Of a stretch of 64,000 nt of DNA, positions 24,310-32,900 are shown piece after piece. This DNA comes from Nitrincola sp048264025. GTDB lineage: Bacteria; Pseudomonadota; Gammaproteobacteria; Pseudomonadales; Balneatricaceae. Positions within the stretch are counted from its first letter, which is position 1. Every line of letters starts with the position of its first letter. The notes below the pieces were generated by a model. That model had not been told where the DNA came from, did not search any database, and was given only the letters and a program-made list of their open reading frames with translations. Both the position numbers and the translations under genes were made by a program. The DNA lies in contig NZ_JBLXDN010000001.1 in the NCBI RefSeq assembly GCF_048264025.1, forward strand, positions 379,877 through 443,876, read 5' to 3'.

Positions 24310-25797
24310 TCAGGACGGGAAGGAGAACTGCGCTCCTTCGCGTACACCGGATGACGGCCAGCGCTGGGTAATGGTTTTACGGCGGGTGTAGAAACGCACC
24401 CCATCCGGACCATAGGCAAACAGATCCCCAAACAGTGAACGTTTCCAGCCACCGAAGCTGTGATAAGACACCGGCACCGGCAGGGGCACGTTGATACCCA
24501 CCATACCTACCTGGATGTTATCGCTGAAATAGCGTGCCGCTTCACCGTCACGAGTGAACAGACAAGTGCCATTGCCATACTCATGCGCATCGATCAGATC
24601 CATCGCTGCCTGCATGGAATCCACACGCACCACCACCAGTACTGGGCCAAAGATCTCTTCTTCGTAGCAACGCATACCCGCCTTGACCTGATCGATCAAA
24701 GTGCCGCCGACAAAGAAACCACCGGCATCATTCACCGCCGGGTTACGGCCATCTACCACGACCACAGCGCCTTCTTCTTCAGCACTGCGAATATAGCCTT
24801 CTACCTTGGCTTGATGGGCTGCGGTGATCAATGGACCAAAGTCATTGCTGCTATCGGAGTAAGCACCCACTTTCAGGCTCTGCATCCGCTGACGCAGCTT
24901 GGCAACCAGCGTATCCGCCGCTTCATCACCGACCGCCACAGCCACAGAAATTGCCATACAACGCTCGCCGGACGAACCAAAGGCCGCACCGGTCAAGGCT
25001 TCTACGGCGTTATCCATATCCGCATCCGGCATAACGATGGCGTGGTTTTTAGCGCCGCCCAGCGCCTGACAGCGTTTACCATGCGCAGAAGCCGTCTGAT
25101 AAACATACTCAGCAATCGGTGTGGAACCGACGAAGCTGACGGCGGCAATATCCGGGTGAGTCAGCAGGGTATCCACAGCTTCCTTGTCACCATTGACCAC
25201 ATTCAACACACCGGCAGGCAAACCGGCCTGCTGCAGTAACTGAGCGATCAGCAGGGTGGAGGAGGGGTCACGCTCCGACGGTTTAAGGATAAAGCAGTTA
25301 CCCGACACGATCGCCAGTGGATACATCCACAGTGGCACCATAGCCGGGAAGTTGAACGGTGTAATACCGGCCACGACACCCAATGGCTGCATTTCGCTCC
25401 AGGAATCGATTCCCGGTCCAACATTTTTGCTGTGCTCGCCCTTAAGCAGCTCAGGGGCATAGCAGGCATACTCGACATTCTCGATACCGCGCTGCAGTTC
25501 ACCCATGGCATCATGAGAAATTTTGCCATGCTCCAGGCCGATCAGACGAACGATCTCATCCGCATTGGCTTCCAGCAGTTCCTTGAAACGAAACATCACC
25601 CGGGCGCGTTTGGCCGGTGGGGTGTTACGCCAGGCCGGGAAGGCCGCTTTGGCACTGGCAATGGCCTGTTCAACCGTGGCTTTTGAGGCCAGCAGTACGT
25701 CGGCATGCGCCGACCCGGCAGAGGGGTTATACACAGGCTGGTGACGCCCTTCCGGGGTAACCAACGCACCATTAATCAGGTGTCCAATCGGGTTCAT
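24310..25797 (-). CDS. bauC: CoA-acylating (methyl)malonate-semialdehyde dehydrogenase (MmsA/BauC type)
   Basis: 495 residues of the aldehyde dehydrogenase superfamily. Catalytic Cys ~280 in GSSGERCMAIS is present, while the usual general-base Glu region is replaced by ALGGAKNHAIVMPDAD. That is the hallmark of the CoA-dependent MMSDH group, which releases CO2 and forms acetyl- or propionyl-CoA with NAD. It lies 24 bases after the beta-alanine aminotransferase and matches the Pseudomonas bauA-bauC pair. Malonate semialdehyde from beta-alanine is the expected substrate. A role in valine degradation (mmsA) cannot be excluded by sequence alone. Confidence 0.88.
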   Translation of the reverse strand: MNPIGHLINGALVTPEGRHQPVYNPSAGSAHADVLLASKATVEQAIASAKAAFPAWRNTPPAKRARVMFRFKELLEANADEIVRLIGLEHGKISHDAMGELQRGIENVEYACYAPELLKGEHSKNVGPGIDSWSEMQPLGVVAGITPFNFPAMVPLWMYPLAIVSGNCFILKPSERDPSSTLLIAQLLQQAGLPAGVLNVVNGDKEAVDTLLTHPDIAAVSFVGSTPIAEYVYQTASAHGKRCQALGGAKNHAIVMPDADMDNAVEALTGAAFGSSGERCMAISVAVAVGDEAADTLVAKLRQRMQSLKVGAYSDSSNDFGPLITAAHQAKVEGYIRSAEEEGAVVVVDGRNPAVNDAGGFFVGGTLIDQVKAGMRCYEEEIFGPVLVVVRVDSMQAAMDLIDAHEYGNGTCLFTRDGEAARYFSDNIQVGMVGINVPLPVPVSYHSFGGWKRSLFGDLFAYGPDGVRFYTRRKTITQRWPSSGVREGAQFSFPS

Positions 25798-25821
25798 CAG
25801 TGTCTCGCTTCTTTAATCAGG

Positions 25822-27156
25822 TTATTCGGTTTCGTTGATCGCATCGCCTAATGCATTGATCAGTAAATCTATTTCTTCTTTATCCACAGTAAAAGGCAGA
25901 CCGAGCTGAATAGTATCGCCACCGTAACGGACATAAAAGCCTTTATCCCAGCACTTCATCGCTATCTGATAAGGCCGCTTCAGCGGTTCACCCGGAGCCG
26001 GAGCAATAGTAAGAGCGCCCGCCAGACCATAGTTGCGAATATCAGTGATATGCTGAGTGCCTTTCAGACTGTGCAGTGCCTGCTCAAACACCGGAGCCAT
26101 ACTGGCCGAGCGCTCTATTAGTTGATCACTTTCCAGCAGATCCAGTGCAGCCAAACCAGCCGCACAGGCCACCGGATGCGCCGAATAGGTATAACCATGC
26201 GGCAGTTCGAGTACATAGTCCAGTCCACCCTGTTCCATAAAGGTAGTATAGATCTCCGAACGTACCACCACCGCGCCCATAGGAACGGCACCGTTAGTCA
26301 TCTGTTTGGCAATGTTGAGGATATCCGGCTTAACGCCAAAGGCTTCTGCACCGGTTTTGCTACCACAACGTCCAAACGCGGTGATGACTTCATCGAAGAT
26401 CAACAAAATATTGTGCTGATCACAGATTTCGCGCAGGCGCTGCAGGTAACCCACTGGCGGTGGAATCACACCGGCAGAACCCGCCATAGGTTCAACAATC
26501 ACAGCGGCTATATTGGATGCATCATGCAGGGCAACCAGTTCCAGCAGTTCATTAGCCAGTTCGGCACCGGTTTTCGGCATTCCACGGGTAAAGGCATTTT
26601 CTTTGAGGACCGTATGGGCCAGGTGATCGGCTTCCACCGCCTGACCGAACAGGGCGCGGTTAGCGCCGATACCGCCGACGCTGATACCGCCGAAATTCAC
26701 CCCATGATAGCCCTTGATCCGGCCAATCAGACGGGTTTTCGATGGCATGCCTTTCTTACGCCAGTAGGCACGGGCAATTTTTAATGAGGTGTCGGCACTT
26801 TCTGAACCGGAACCGGTAAAAAACACATGGTCCAGGCCTTCCGGCATAAAGTCCACCACCCGGTTGGCCAGTTGGAAGGCTTTCGGGTGACCAAACTGAA
26901 ATGCCGGGGAGTAATCCAGCTGCTTCAATTGCTGACTCACCGCTTCGGCAATTTCCGGGCGATTATGACCGGCACCACAGCACCACAGGCCCGACAGGCC
27001 ATCGAAGATACGTCGACCTTCGGCATCGATGTAGTATTTATCATCGGCGCCGACAATCATGCGCGGGTTGTCTTTGAACTGACGGTTGCCGGTATAGGGC
27101 ATCCAATAGGCTTCTAACTGATCACGGCTCAAACCAGCGGCTTTGTTATCCGACAT
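25822..27156 (-). CDS. bauA: beta-alanine--pyruvate aminotransferase (omega-aminotransferase)
   Basis: About 444 residues. It has the class III PLP fold with FFTGSGSESADTSLK, IKGYHGVNFGG, the PLP-ring Asp in IFDEVITAFGR (~255) and the Schiff-base Lys ~284 in AKQMTNGA. The DGLSGLWCCGAGHNRPEIAEA and YSPAFQFGHPKAF segments are typical of Pseudomonas omega-amino acid:pyruvate aminotransferase. It converts beta-alanine and pyruvate to malonate semialdehyde and alanine. The start is the ATG at 27156 with GGAG 8 bases upstream; a GTG at 27180 gives a longer frame. It is divergent from bauR across a gap holding a long palindrome. Confidence 0.92.
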   Translation of the reverse strand: MSDNKAAGLSRDQLEAYWMPYTGNRQFKDNPRMIVGADDKYYIDAEGRRIFDGLSGLWCCGAGHNRPEIAEAVSQQLKQLDYSPAFQFGHPKAFQLANRVVDFMPEGLDHVFFTGSGSESADTSLKIARAYWRKKGMPSKTRLIGRIKGYHGVNFGGISVGGIGANRALFGQAVEADHLAHTVLKENAFTRGMPKTGAELANELLELVALHDASNIAAVIVEPMAGSAGVIPPPVGYLQRLREICDQHNILLIFDEVITAFGRCGSKTGAEAFGVKPDILNIAKQMTNGAVPMGAVVVRSEIYTTFMEQGGLDYVLELPHGYTYSAHPVACAAGLAALDLLESDQLIERSASMAPVFEQALHSLKGTQHITDIRNYGLAGALTIAPAPGEPLKRPYQIAMKCWDKGFYVRYGGDTIQLGLPFTVDKEEIDLLINALGDAINETE

Positions 27157-27270
27157 CTTGGCATCTCCAGGTGCCGGCACAGGTGTCCGACACAGCTACA
27201 GTATTGATAAGTGATTCCAGTGTGAGCCCGCCGTTAGGTTTTTAAAATATTTATTTAGTTATCTTTACTT

Positions 27271-27294
27271 AACCTTTTAGTTAACTAAAAGGTT
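27271..27294. promoter_or_regulatory. perfect 24-base palindrome between bauA and bauR
   Basis: AACCTTTTAGTT (27271-27282) is followed directly by its exact complement AACTAAAAGGTT (27283-27294). Related half-sites (TTAGTT at 27255-27260, AACTAAAA at 27299-27306) flank it. A LysR protein binding the divergent bauA-bauR promoter region is the expected occupant. Confidence 0.75.
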
Positions 27295-27331
27295 GGCTAA
27301 ACTAAAATCCTTTAACTGTTAAAGCATTAGC

Positions 27332-28258
27332 ATGAAGACATTGAAACCCGCCTTATCTGGCCAGATCGCCGACGCCGATATCCGCTTGTTACGGATTTTT
27401 CGTAACGTCGTTGAGCGTGGTGGCTTTGCGGCAGCAGAAGCCGACCTGAACATCAGTCGTGCCGCCATCAGTACCGCCATGTCCGACCTGGAGCAGCGCC
27501 TGTCATTACGCTTGTGCCAGCGCGGCCGCAGTGGCTTTTCACTGACAGAGGAGGGCCGGGAGGTGTATGCCTACAGTCTGCAACTGTTGTCGGCTCTGGA
27601 AAATTTTCGTACTCAGGTCAACAGCTTGCACGCGCACCTAAAAGGCGAGTTGAATATTGGCATCACCGATAACCTGGTGACCATGCCACAGATGTATATC
27701 ACTGATGCCATCGGGGATATCAAGGCACGCGGTCCCGAGGTGATGATCAATATTCGCATGACACCACCTGCCGAAATCGAGGTGGCGGTGCTGGATGGCC
27801 GTTTGCATCTGGGCGTAGTCCCAGTCATCAAGGCCCTGCCGGGGCTGAATTACCTGCCACTCTACAGCGAGACCTCACAACTTTATTGCAGTCATGCGCA
27901 TGCTTTGTTCGGCAAACACGCCATTACCGACGCTGAGCTAAGCCAGATGGATGTGGTTGCCGCCGCTTATGCGCAAACAGAAGAAGCGCTGAAGCATTAC
28001 CAGTCACTCTATGTCAGCGCCACCGCCACAGATAGGGAAGGGATCGCGTTTCTGATTCTCACTGGCCGTTATCTGGGCTTTCTGCCCACCCATTATGCCG
28101 AGCGTTGGGTCAAGGAAAGGCGGATGCAAGCCATCGCACCCAGCCAACGTCAGTTCACCACCGATTTTGCTGCCATTACCCGCAAGGGCAAGCGACCCAA
28201 CCTGATTCTGGAAACCTATTTGGAACTGTTGCAAAACACCATTCAGGTAAAGGATTGA
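27332..28258 (+). CDS. bauR: LysR-family regulator of the beta-alanine locus (BauR-like)
   Basis: 308 residues. N-terminal winged HTH (ADIRLLRIFRNVVERGGFAAAEADLNISRAAISTAMSDLE in shorter parts: FRNVVERGGFAAAEADLNIS at ~28-47) and a C-terminal LysR effector domain (LNIGITDNLVTMPQM onward). In Pseudomonas BauR is a LysR activator next to bauA and responds to beta-alanine, giving this gene its name by context. It is divergent from bauA with the palindrome in the middle of the gap. The symbol rests on synteny and family, not on residue-level comparison. Confidence 0.8.
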   Translation: MKTLKPALSGQIADADIRLLRIFRNVVERGGFAAAEADLNISRAAISTAMSDLEQRLSLRLCQRGRSGFSLTEEGREVYAYSLQLLSALENFRTQVNSLHAHLKGELNIGITDNLVTMPQMYITDAIGDIKARGPEVMINIRMTPPAEIEVAVLDGRLHLGVVPVIKALPGLNYLPLYSETSQLYCSHAHALFGKHAITDAELSQMDVVAAAYAQTEEALKHYQSLYVSATATDREGIAFLILTGRYLGFLPTHYAERWVKERRMQAIAPSQRQFTTDFAAITRKGKRPNLILETYLELLQNTIQVKD

Positions 28259-28315
28259 GTCGGGCTAAAAAACACGCCACAATGGTTTTTAATCAAATAG
28301 ATGAGGTTCATCAGG

Positions 28316-29512
28316 GTGTACGATTTCATCATTATTGGCGGCGGTATTCTCGGCATGTCCACAGCGATGCAGTTGCAACAGAGTTATCCGGATAAGCGGA
28401 TTCTGCTGCTGGAAAAGGAATCCGGCCCAGCTCAGCATCAGACAGGCCACAACAGTGGGGTGATCCATGCCGGTGTTTACTACACACCCGGTAGTCTGAA
28501 AGCACGTTTCTGCCTCGAAGGTAATCGACGCATGAAAGCTTTCTGTGATGAACACCAGGTGAGATACGAGGTTTGTGGCAAACTGCTGGTTGCTACCAAT
28601 GACCTGGAAATGCAGCGCATGCAGGCACTCTGGGAAAGAACCGAAGCCAATGGACTGGAACGTGAATGGCTATCAGCCGATGCACTGCGTGAACGTGAAC
28701 CGAATATCACCGGAATCGGCGCGATTTTTGTGCCATCCAGCGGCATCGTAAATTATGCCCAGGTGACCCAGGCAATGGCTCAGGTGTTTCTGCAGTTGGG
28801 TGGTGAAATTCACTATGGTCACGCCGTTAATGCCCTAAAGGAAAGCCAACAGGAAGTGCAGGTTTCCACAGAGCAGGAAAGCTTCACAACGCGTTACCTG
28901 ATCAGTTGTTCCGGCCTGATGGCCGATCGTGTAGTACGCATGCTGGGGCTGAAACCTCAGTTCACCATCTGTCCTTTCCGGGGAGAGTACTATCTGCTTC
29001 CGCAACAGCATAACCAGATCGTCAATCATCTGATCTATCCCATTCCAGACCCATCCATGCCCTTTCTCGGCGTACACCTGACCCGCATGATTGACGGCAC
29101 CACCACCGTAGGCCCCAATGCGGTACTGGCACTGAAACGCGAAGGCTATCGTAAAACGGATATATCACCACGGGATTTGCTGCAGATGTTCACTAATCCA
29201 GGCATTCTCAGAGTGTTGGCTAACAACCTGCGTCCTGGCCTGGTGGAAATGAAGAACTCGCTGTTCAAATCGGCTTACCTCCAAGAAGTGCGTAAATACT
29301 GCCCCAGCATCACCCAGGCAGATCTGACCCCCTATCCCGCCGGCGTCCGAGCGCAGGCTGTCAGCCGTGATGGCAAACTGATCGATGATTTTCTGTTTAT
29401 CAATACCCGTCGCAGCGTGAATGTCTGCAATGCGCCATCACCGGCGGCAACCTCTTCCTTGCCAATTGGTGAGCATATTGTGGCACAGGTTGTGAGCTTG
29501 CTTGAGAACTAA
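28316..29512 (+). CDS. lhgO: L-2-hydroxyglutarate oxidase
   Basis: About 398 residues of FAD-dependent DAO-fold oxidase. The N-terminus YDFIIIGGGILGMSTAMQL is the FAD dinucleotide site, followed by GHNSGVIHAGVYYTPGSLKA and FRGEYYLL, both characteristic of LhgO. It oxidises L-2-hydroxyglutarate to 2-oxoglutarate and passes electrons to the membrane quinone pool. I place the start at the GTG at 28316, which has GAGG 9 bases upstream and matches the short N-terminus of E. coli LhgO; an in-frame ATG lies at 28301. No csiD/glaH partner is in the window. Confidence 0.9.
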   Translation: MYDFIIIGGGILGMSTAMQLQQSYPDKRILLLEKESGPAQHQTGHNSGVIHAGVYYTPGSLKARFCLEGNRRMKAFCDEHQVRYEVCGKLLVATNDLEMQRMQALWERTEANGLEREWLSADALREREPNITGIGAIFVPSSGIVNYAQVTQAMAQVFLQLGGEIHYGHAVNALKESQQEVQVSTEQESFTTRYLISCSGLMADRVVRMLGLKPQFTICPFRGEYYLLPQQHNQIVNHLIYPIPDPSMPFLGVHLTRMIDGTTTVGPNAVLALKREGYRKTDISPRDLLQMFTNPGILRVLANNLRPGLVEMKNSLFKSAYLQEVRKYCPSITQADLTPYPAGVRAQAVSRDGKLIDDFLFINTRRSVNVCNAPSPAATSSLPIGEHIVAQVVSLLEN

Positions 29513-31758
29513 AAACGCAATACCGGCAAGGCTTCTCGCACCCAGCCAGGCAGCTCTTTGGCTGGCATGGGGCGGGCAATGCCATAGCCTTGTCCTGAAG
29601 TGCAGCCCAGTGCCAGCAATTGACGACAATGGGCTGGCGTTTCTACCCCCTCGGCAATGACATCCAGATTAAAGGCTTTGGCCAGGCCTAGTACCCCCTG
29701 GATGATGGATAGATCATCCGGTTCTGCCAGCATATCCCTGACAAAACCCTGATCGATTTTCAAGCAATCAATGGGTAGGCGTTTCAGATAGGTCAGGGAG
29801 GAATAACCGGTTCCAAAGTCATCCAGTGCCAGGCTGACTCCAAGTTCACGGCAACGAGACAGGATGCTGGTGACCATTTCCATGTCCTCCAATGCACTGG
29901 TTTCCAGAATTTCAAGCTGCAGTTGCCGAGCATCTACCTGTGGATAAGCCATCAAGGCAGCTTCTAGTTGTTCGGCAAACTCTGGACGCTGTATCTGCTG
30001 GGCAGCAATATTGATACTGAGTGGACAGTAAAATCCTTGTAACTGCCAGCGTTGCAACTGCACCAGTGCGGCATGTAATACCCATTCTCCCAATTGCAAC
30101 TCTAGTTCATGACCTTCGGTGGCAGGTAAAAATGCTCCAGGGGACAGTAACCCGCACTGCGGATGTTGCCAGCGAATCAAAGCTTCGGCACCTTCAAAGG
30201 CCAGTGTTTGCATATTGATTTTAGGCTGATAATAGAGTTCAAACTCACTACATTCTAGCCCCTTGGAAATAGCTTTCAGCGCTTGTTGTTTATGCCGCAT
30301 TTGGGTTTCTAACTGAATGTCGAACAGCTGATAACGGTCCTTACCAGCTTGTTTGGCCAGATACATCGCCTGATCGGCATGGCGCATCAATTGATCCGGT
30401 TCAGCATCATCCAGTGGATAAATCGTCACCCCAATACTGGCAGAAATTCTGAAGTTATGTCCTTCCAGTTGTAGTGGCCTAGAGGCAGCCTCAAGTAGAC
30501 GTTTCAACACTGGTTCACAGTCCTGTAGCTGGGCTAAGCCACCCAACACAGCGACAAACTCATCTCCCCCAATTCGTGCCAGAGTATCTTCCTCACGCAA
30601 ACTTTGATGCATCAATTCAGATAACTGCTGTAATACCCTATCTCCCATAGCATGACCATGGCTGTCATTTATCTGCTTGAAACCATCTAAATCCAGGTAA
30701 GCTACCGCCACCAGCTCTTCAGTGCGACGGCTAATACTGATCATATGATTGAGTCTGTCTGACAAGAGTATTCGATTGGGCAAGCCGGTCAGCGCATCAT
30801 AATGGGCCAGTTTTTCTAAATCCTGTTGGGCTTTTTTCAGCGGGGTCAGATCAACATCAACACAGTAAAGCTCTTTGTCTCCCGCCAAACTGGTGTGCAT
30901 AACATGACTGGAAAACACCCGCACACGGTTACCGTCCTTACGCAACAACGTCAGCTCACCTGAGGGAATTTCATCATCCTGGTGTAACCAACGCTCATGC
31001 ACGGCAATAACGGCATCACGGTCTTCCGGTGGAATAATCAGTTCTTCCAGTCGACGCCCAAGTACCTCCTCCTGAGAATAGCCATAGAGCAACTCACTGG
31101 CGTGGTTCCATAAAAAAACCCGACGTTTTACATCATAGCCCTGCACCGCAATGGCCGGAATTTTCTCAAACACATAACGCAAACGGGCTTCACTGGCCTT
31201 AAGCAAATCCTCGGTCCGCTTATGTTCCAATGCATGGGTAAACATCTCACCGGCAATGCGTAGCAGATAGATTTCATCTTCCGTCCAAGTGCGTTTGCTA
31301 GTCACCGCATCGATGCCGATGAATCCTACCAGTCGGGTATTGGACATCATCGGAACTGACAGCAAGGATTGAATTTCCTGGCTAACCAGAATTTCGCGCT
31401 CAATACGACAAGCATCAGGTAGAGCCATCACATCCGAATAATTTACCACCTGATTTGCACGAATCAGTTGCACCATCGGATATTCATCCTTCAGTTCAAA
31501 ATTTTGCGCCTGCTGTTTTTGTGGCGAAATTCCCGCTGCACACCACTCATGGGTATTGTCGGCATAGATATCATCTCGAATCAAAAACACATAGCTGCGA
31601 TCTGTACCGGTAAATTCAGCAATCCATTGCAAGCAATGTTCGATTTCGGTATCAAGTACTGAATAGGCACACATCACCACAGCCGAGGATATTCGGCTGA
31701 TCAGACGCTCCAATTCATAGCGCTGTGTCAGCAACGTGTCATTGCAATCTGAATCCAT
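29509..31758 (-). CDS. GAF-PAS-GGDEF-EAL cyclic di-GMP enzyme
   Basis: 749 residues with no membrane segment. GAF domain ~20-185 (VFLIRDD…LLSVPMMSNTRLVGFIGIDAV), PAS ~190-305 (VQGYDVKRRVFLWNHASELLYGYSQEEVLGR), GGDEF ~315-480 (intact ARIGGDEFVAVL, with an RxxD inhibitory site, REED, five residues upstream), EAL ~490-740 (EALIRW, DDFGTGYSSLTYL, LKIDQGFV, VIAEGVET, GQGYGIARPMP). Both catalytic domains look competent, so it can make and/or degrade c-di-GMP depending on the GAF/PAS input. Its end overlaps lhgO tail to tail by four bases. Confidence 0.92.
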   Translation of the reverse strand: MDSDCNDTLLTQRYELERLISRISSAVVMCAYSVLDTEIEHCLQWIAEFTGTDRSYVFLIRDDIYADNTHEWCAAGISPQKQQAQNFELKDEYPMVQLIRANQVVNYSDVMALPDACRIEREILVSQEIQSLLSVPMMSNTRLVGFIGIDAVTSKRTWTEDEIYLLRIAGEMFTHALEHKRTEDLLKASEARLRYVFEKIPAIAVQGYDVKRRVFLWNHASELLYGYSQEEVLGRRLEELIIPPEDRDAVIAVHERWLHQDDEIPSGELTLLRKDGNRVRVFSSHVMHTSLAGDKELYCVDVDLTPLKKAQQDLEKLAHYDALTGLPNRILLSDRLNHMISISRRTEELVAVAYLDLDGFKQINDSHGHAMGDRVLQQLSELMHQSLREEDTLARIGGDEFVAVLGGLAQLQDCEPVLKRLLEAASRPLQLEGHNFRISASIGVTIYPLDDAEPDQLMRHADQAMYLAKQAGKDRYQLFDIQLETQMRHKQQALKAISKGLECSEFELYYQPKINMQTLAFEGAEALIRWQHPQCGLLSPGAFLPATEGHELELQLGEWVLHAALVQLQRWQLQGFYCPLSINIAAQQIQRPEFAEQLEAALMAYPQVDARQLQLEILETSALEDMEMVTSILSRCRELGVSLALDDFGTGYSSLTYLKRLPIDCLKIDQGFVRDMLAEPDDLSIIQGVLGLAKAFNLDVIAEGVETPAHCRQLLALGCTSGQGYGIARPMPAKELPGWVREALPVLRF

Positions 31759-31864
31759 CTACAACCTACCATCTGGTTACCAGTTGATTTATGCAGTATA
31801 GACGCTTAGCGTAGTCTGCCTGAATTTTTACCCCCCTCTATTGGCTACAGGAATTGATTCACAC

Positions 31865-32749
31865 ATGAAGGATCAGAAAAAAGCTGTTTTACTGGCACTC
31901 GGTGCAGTTGCCTGCTGGTCAACGGTGGCCACTGCATTCAAGCTATCACTGGACTATTTTTCGCCTGCTCAATTGTTATGGGTCGCTACACTGACGTCGG
32001 TGACTCTGCTATTGGGAATACTGGCTACGCAAGGACGCTTGTCACAACTGCTGCCCATATTAAGACAGCGCCCAGGCTTTTTTCTGCTGGCGGGGTTAAT
32101 GAACCCAACGCTCTACTATCTGATACTGTTTCAAGCCTATGATCGCCTGCCAGCACAACAGGCACAGACACTTAACTATACCTGGGCGATTACCCTGACC
32201 CTCCTGGCGGTGCCTTTTCTGGGGCAAACCATCCGCCGTCAGGATTGGATTGCTATCACTTTGGGTTATGCTGGCGCCATGGTCATTGCCACCCGGGGTG
32301 ATCTGCTTAGCCTGCAGTTTGATGACCCCATTGGCGTGGCATTGGCATTATTTTCAACCTTTATCTGGGCGGGATATTGGATACTCAACACGCGTAACCA
32401 GGCTGACCCCCTGATTTCGCTAACGCTGAGTTTTATGCTGGCGCTGCCGATGATTACGCTGGCTACCGCCGTGCTGTCGGATTTCCATCTGATTCATTGG
32501 CAAGGCTGGTTAGGCGCTATTTATGTCGGCGTTTTTGAAATGGGTATTGCTTTTATGCTGTGGCTGATGGCGATGCGTTATGCTGAAAATACCGCGCGAA
32601 TATCTAACCTGATCTTTATTTCACCCTTTGTCTCACTGATTTTCCTGCGCTTTCTGGTGGGTGAGCAGATCTATCCGGCAACACTGGTTGGTCTGGTAAT
32701 GATAGTGATCGCTTTGCTAATTCAACAGATCAAAGAATCAACACCTTGA
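31865..32749 (+). CDS. EamA/DMT-family exporter
   Basis: About 294 residues with ten predicted membrane helices in two EamA repeats (ALGAVACWSTVATAFKLSL at the N-terminus; GVALALFSTFIWAGYWILNTR in the second). It is the typical length of the drug/metabolite transporter family, which exports amino acids or other metabolites. The frame opens at a TTG at 31841; the ATG at 31865 is preferred because it directly precedes the basic KDQKK lead-in to helix 1. A small T-tailed hairpin follows. Confidence 0.87.
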   Translation: MKDQKKAVLLALGAVACWSTVATAFKLSLDYFSPAQLLWVATLTSVTLLLGILATQGRLSQLLPILRQRPGFFLLAGLMNPTLYYLILFQAYDRLPAQQAQTLNYTWAITLTLLAVPFLGQTIRRQDWIAITLGYAGAMVIATRGDLLSLQFDDPIGVALALFSTFIWAGYWILNTRNQADPLISLTLSFMLALPMITLATAVLSDFHLIHWQGWLGAIYVGVFEMGIAFMLWLMAMRYAENTARISNLIFISPFVSLIFLRFLVGEQIYPATLVGLVMIVIALLIQQIKESTP

Positions 32750-32788
32750 ATTATCTAATAAAAATTAACTTATATGCGGTTATCAACT

Positions 32789-32807
32789 ATGGCTTCAGCC
32801 ATTTTTT
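32789..32807 (+). terminator. Rho-independent terminator after the EamA gene
   Basis: ATGGC-TTCA-GCCAT is a 5-bp stem with a 4-base loop followed directly by six T residues. The stem is short but the layout is canonical. Confidence 0.55.
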
Positions 32808-32824
32808 ACATATTATAAACAGAG

Positions 32825-32833
32825 TTATCCACA
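32825..32833 (+). other. isolated consensus DnaA box
   Basis: TTATCCACA matches the DnaA consensus exactly and lies 68 bases before the photolyase gene, about 4.3 kb from the origin cluster. Confidence 0.5.
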
Positions 32834-32900
32834 GATATATTTGATCTAAGCTCTGTTGTAATACGTAAATCCGTCTTACTCTTTAAGCATCGATGACACT

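Noticed and set aside
24460..25239. 259-codon open frame antisense to the semialdehyde dehydrogenase gene
   Set aside because: His/Gln-rich composition with no motif is typical of a shadow of a well-biased gene.
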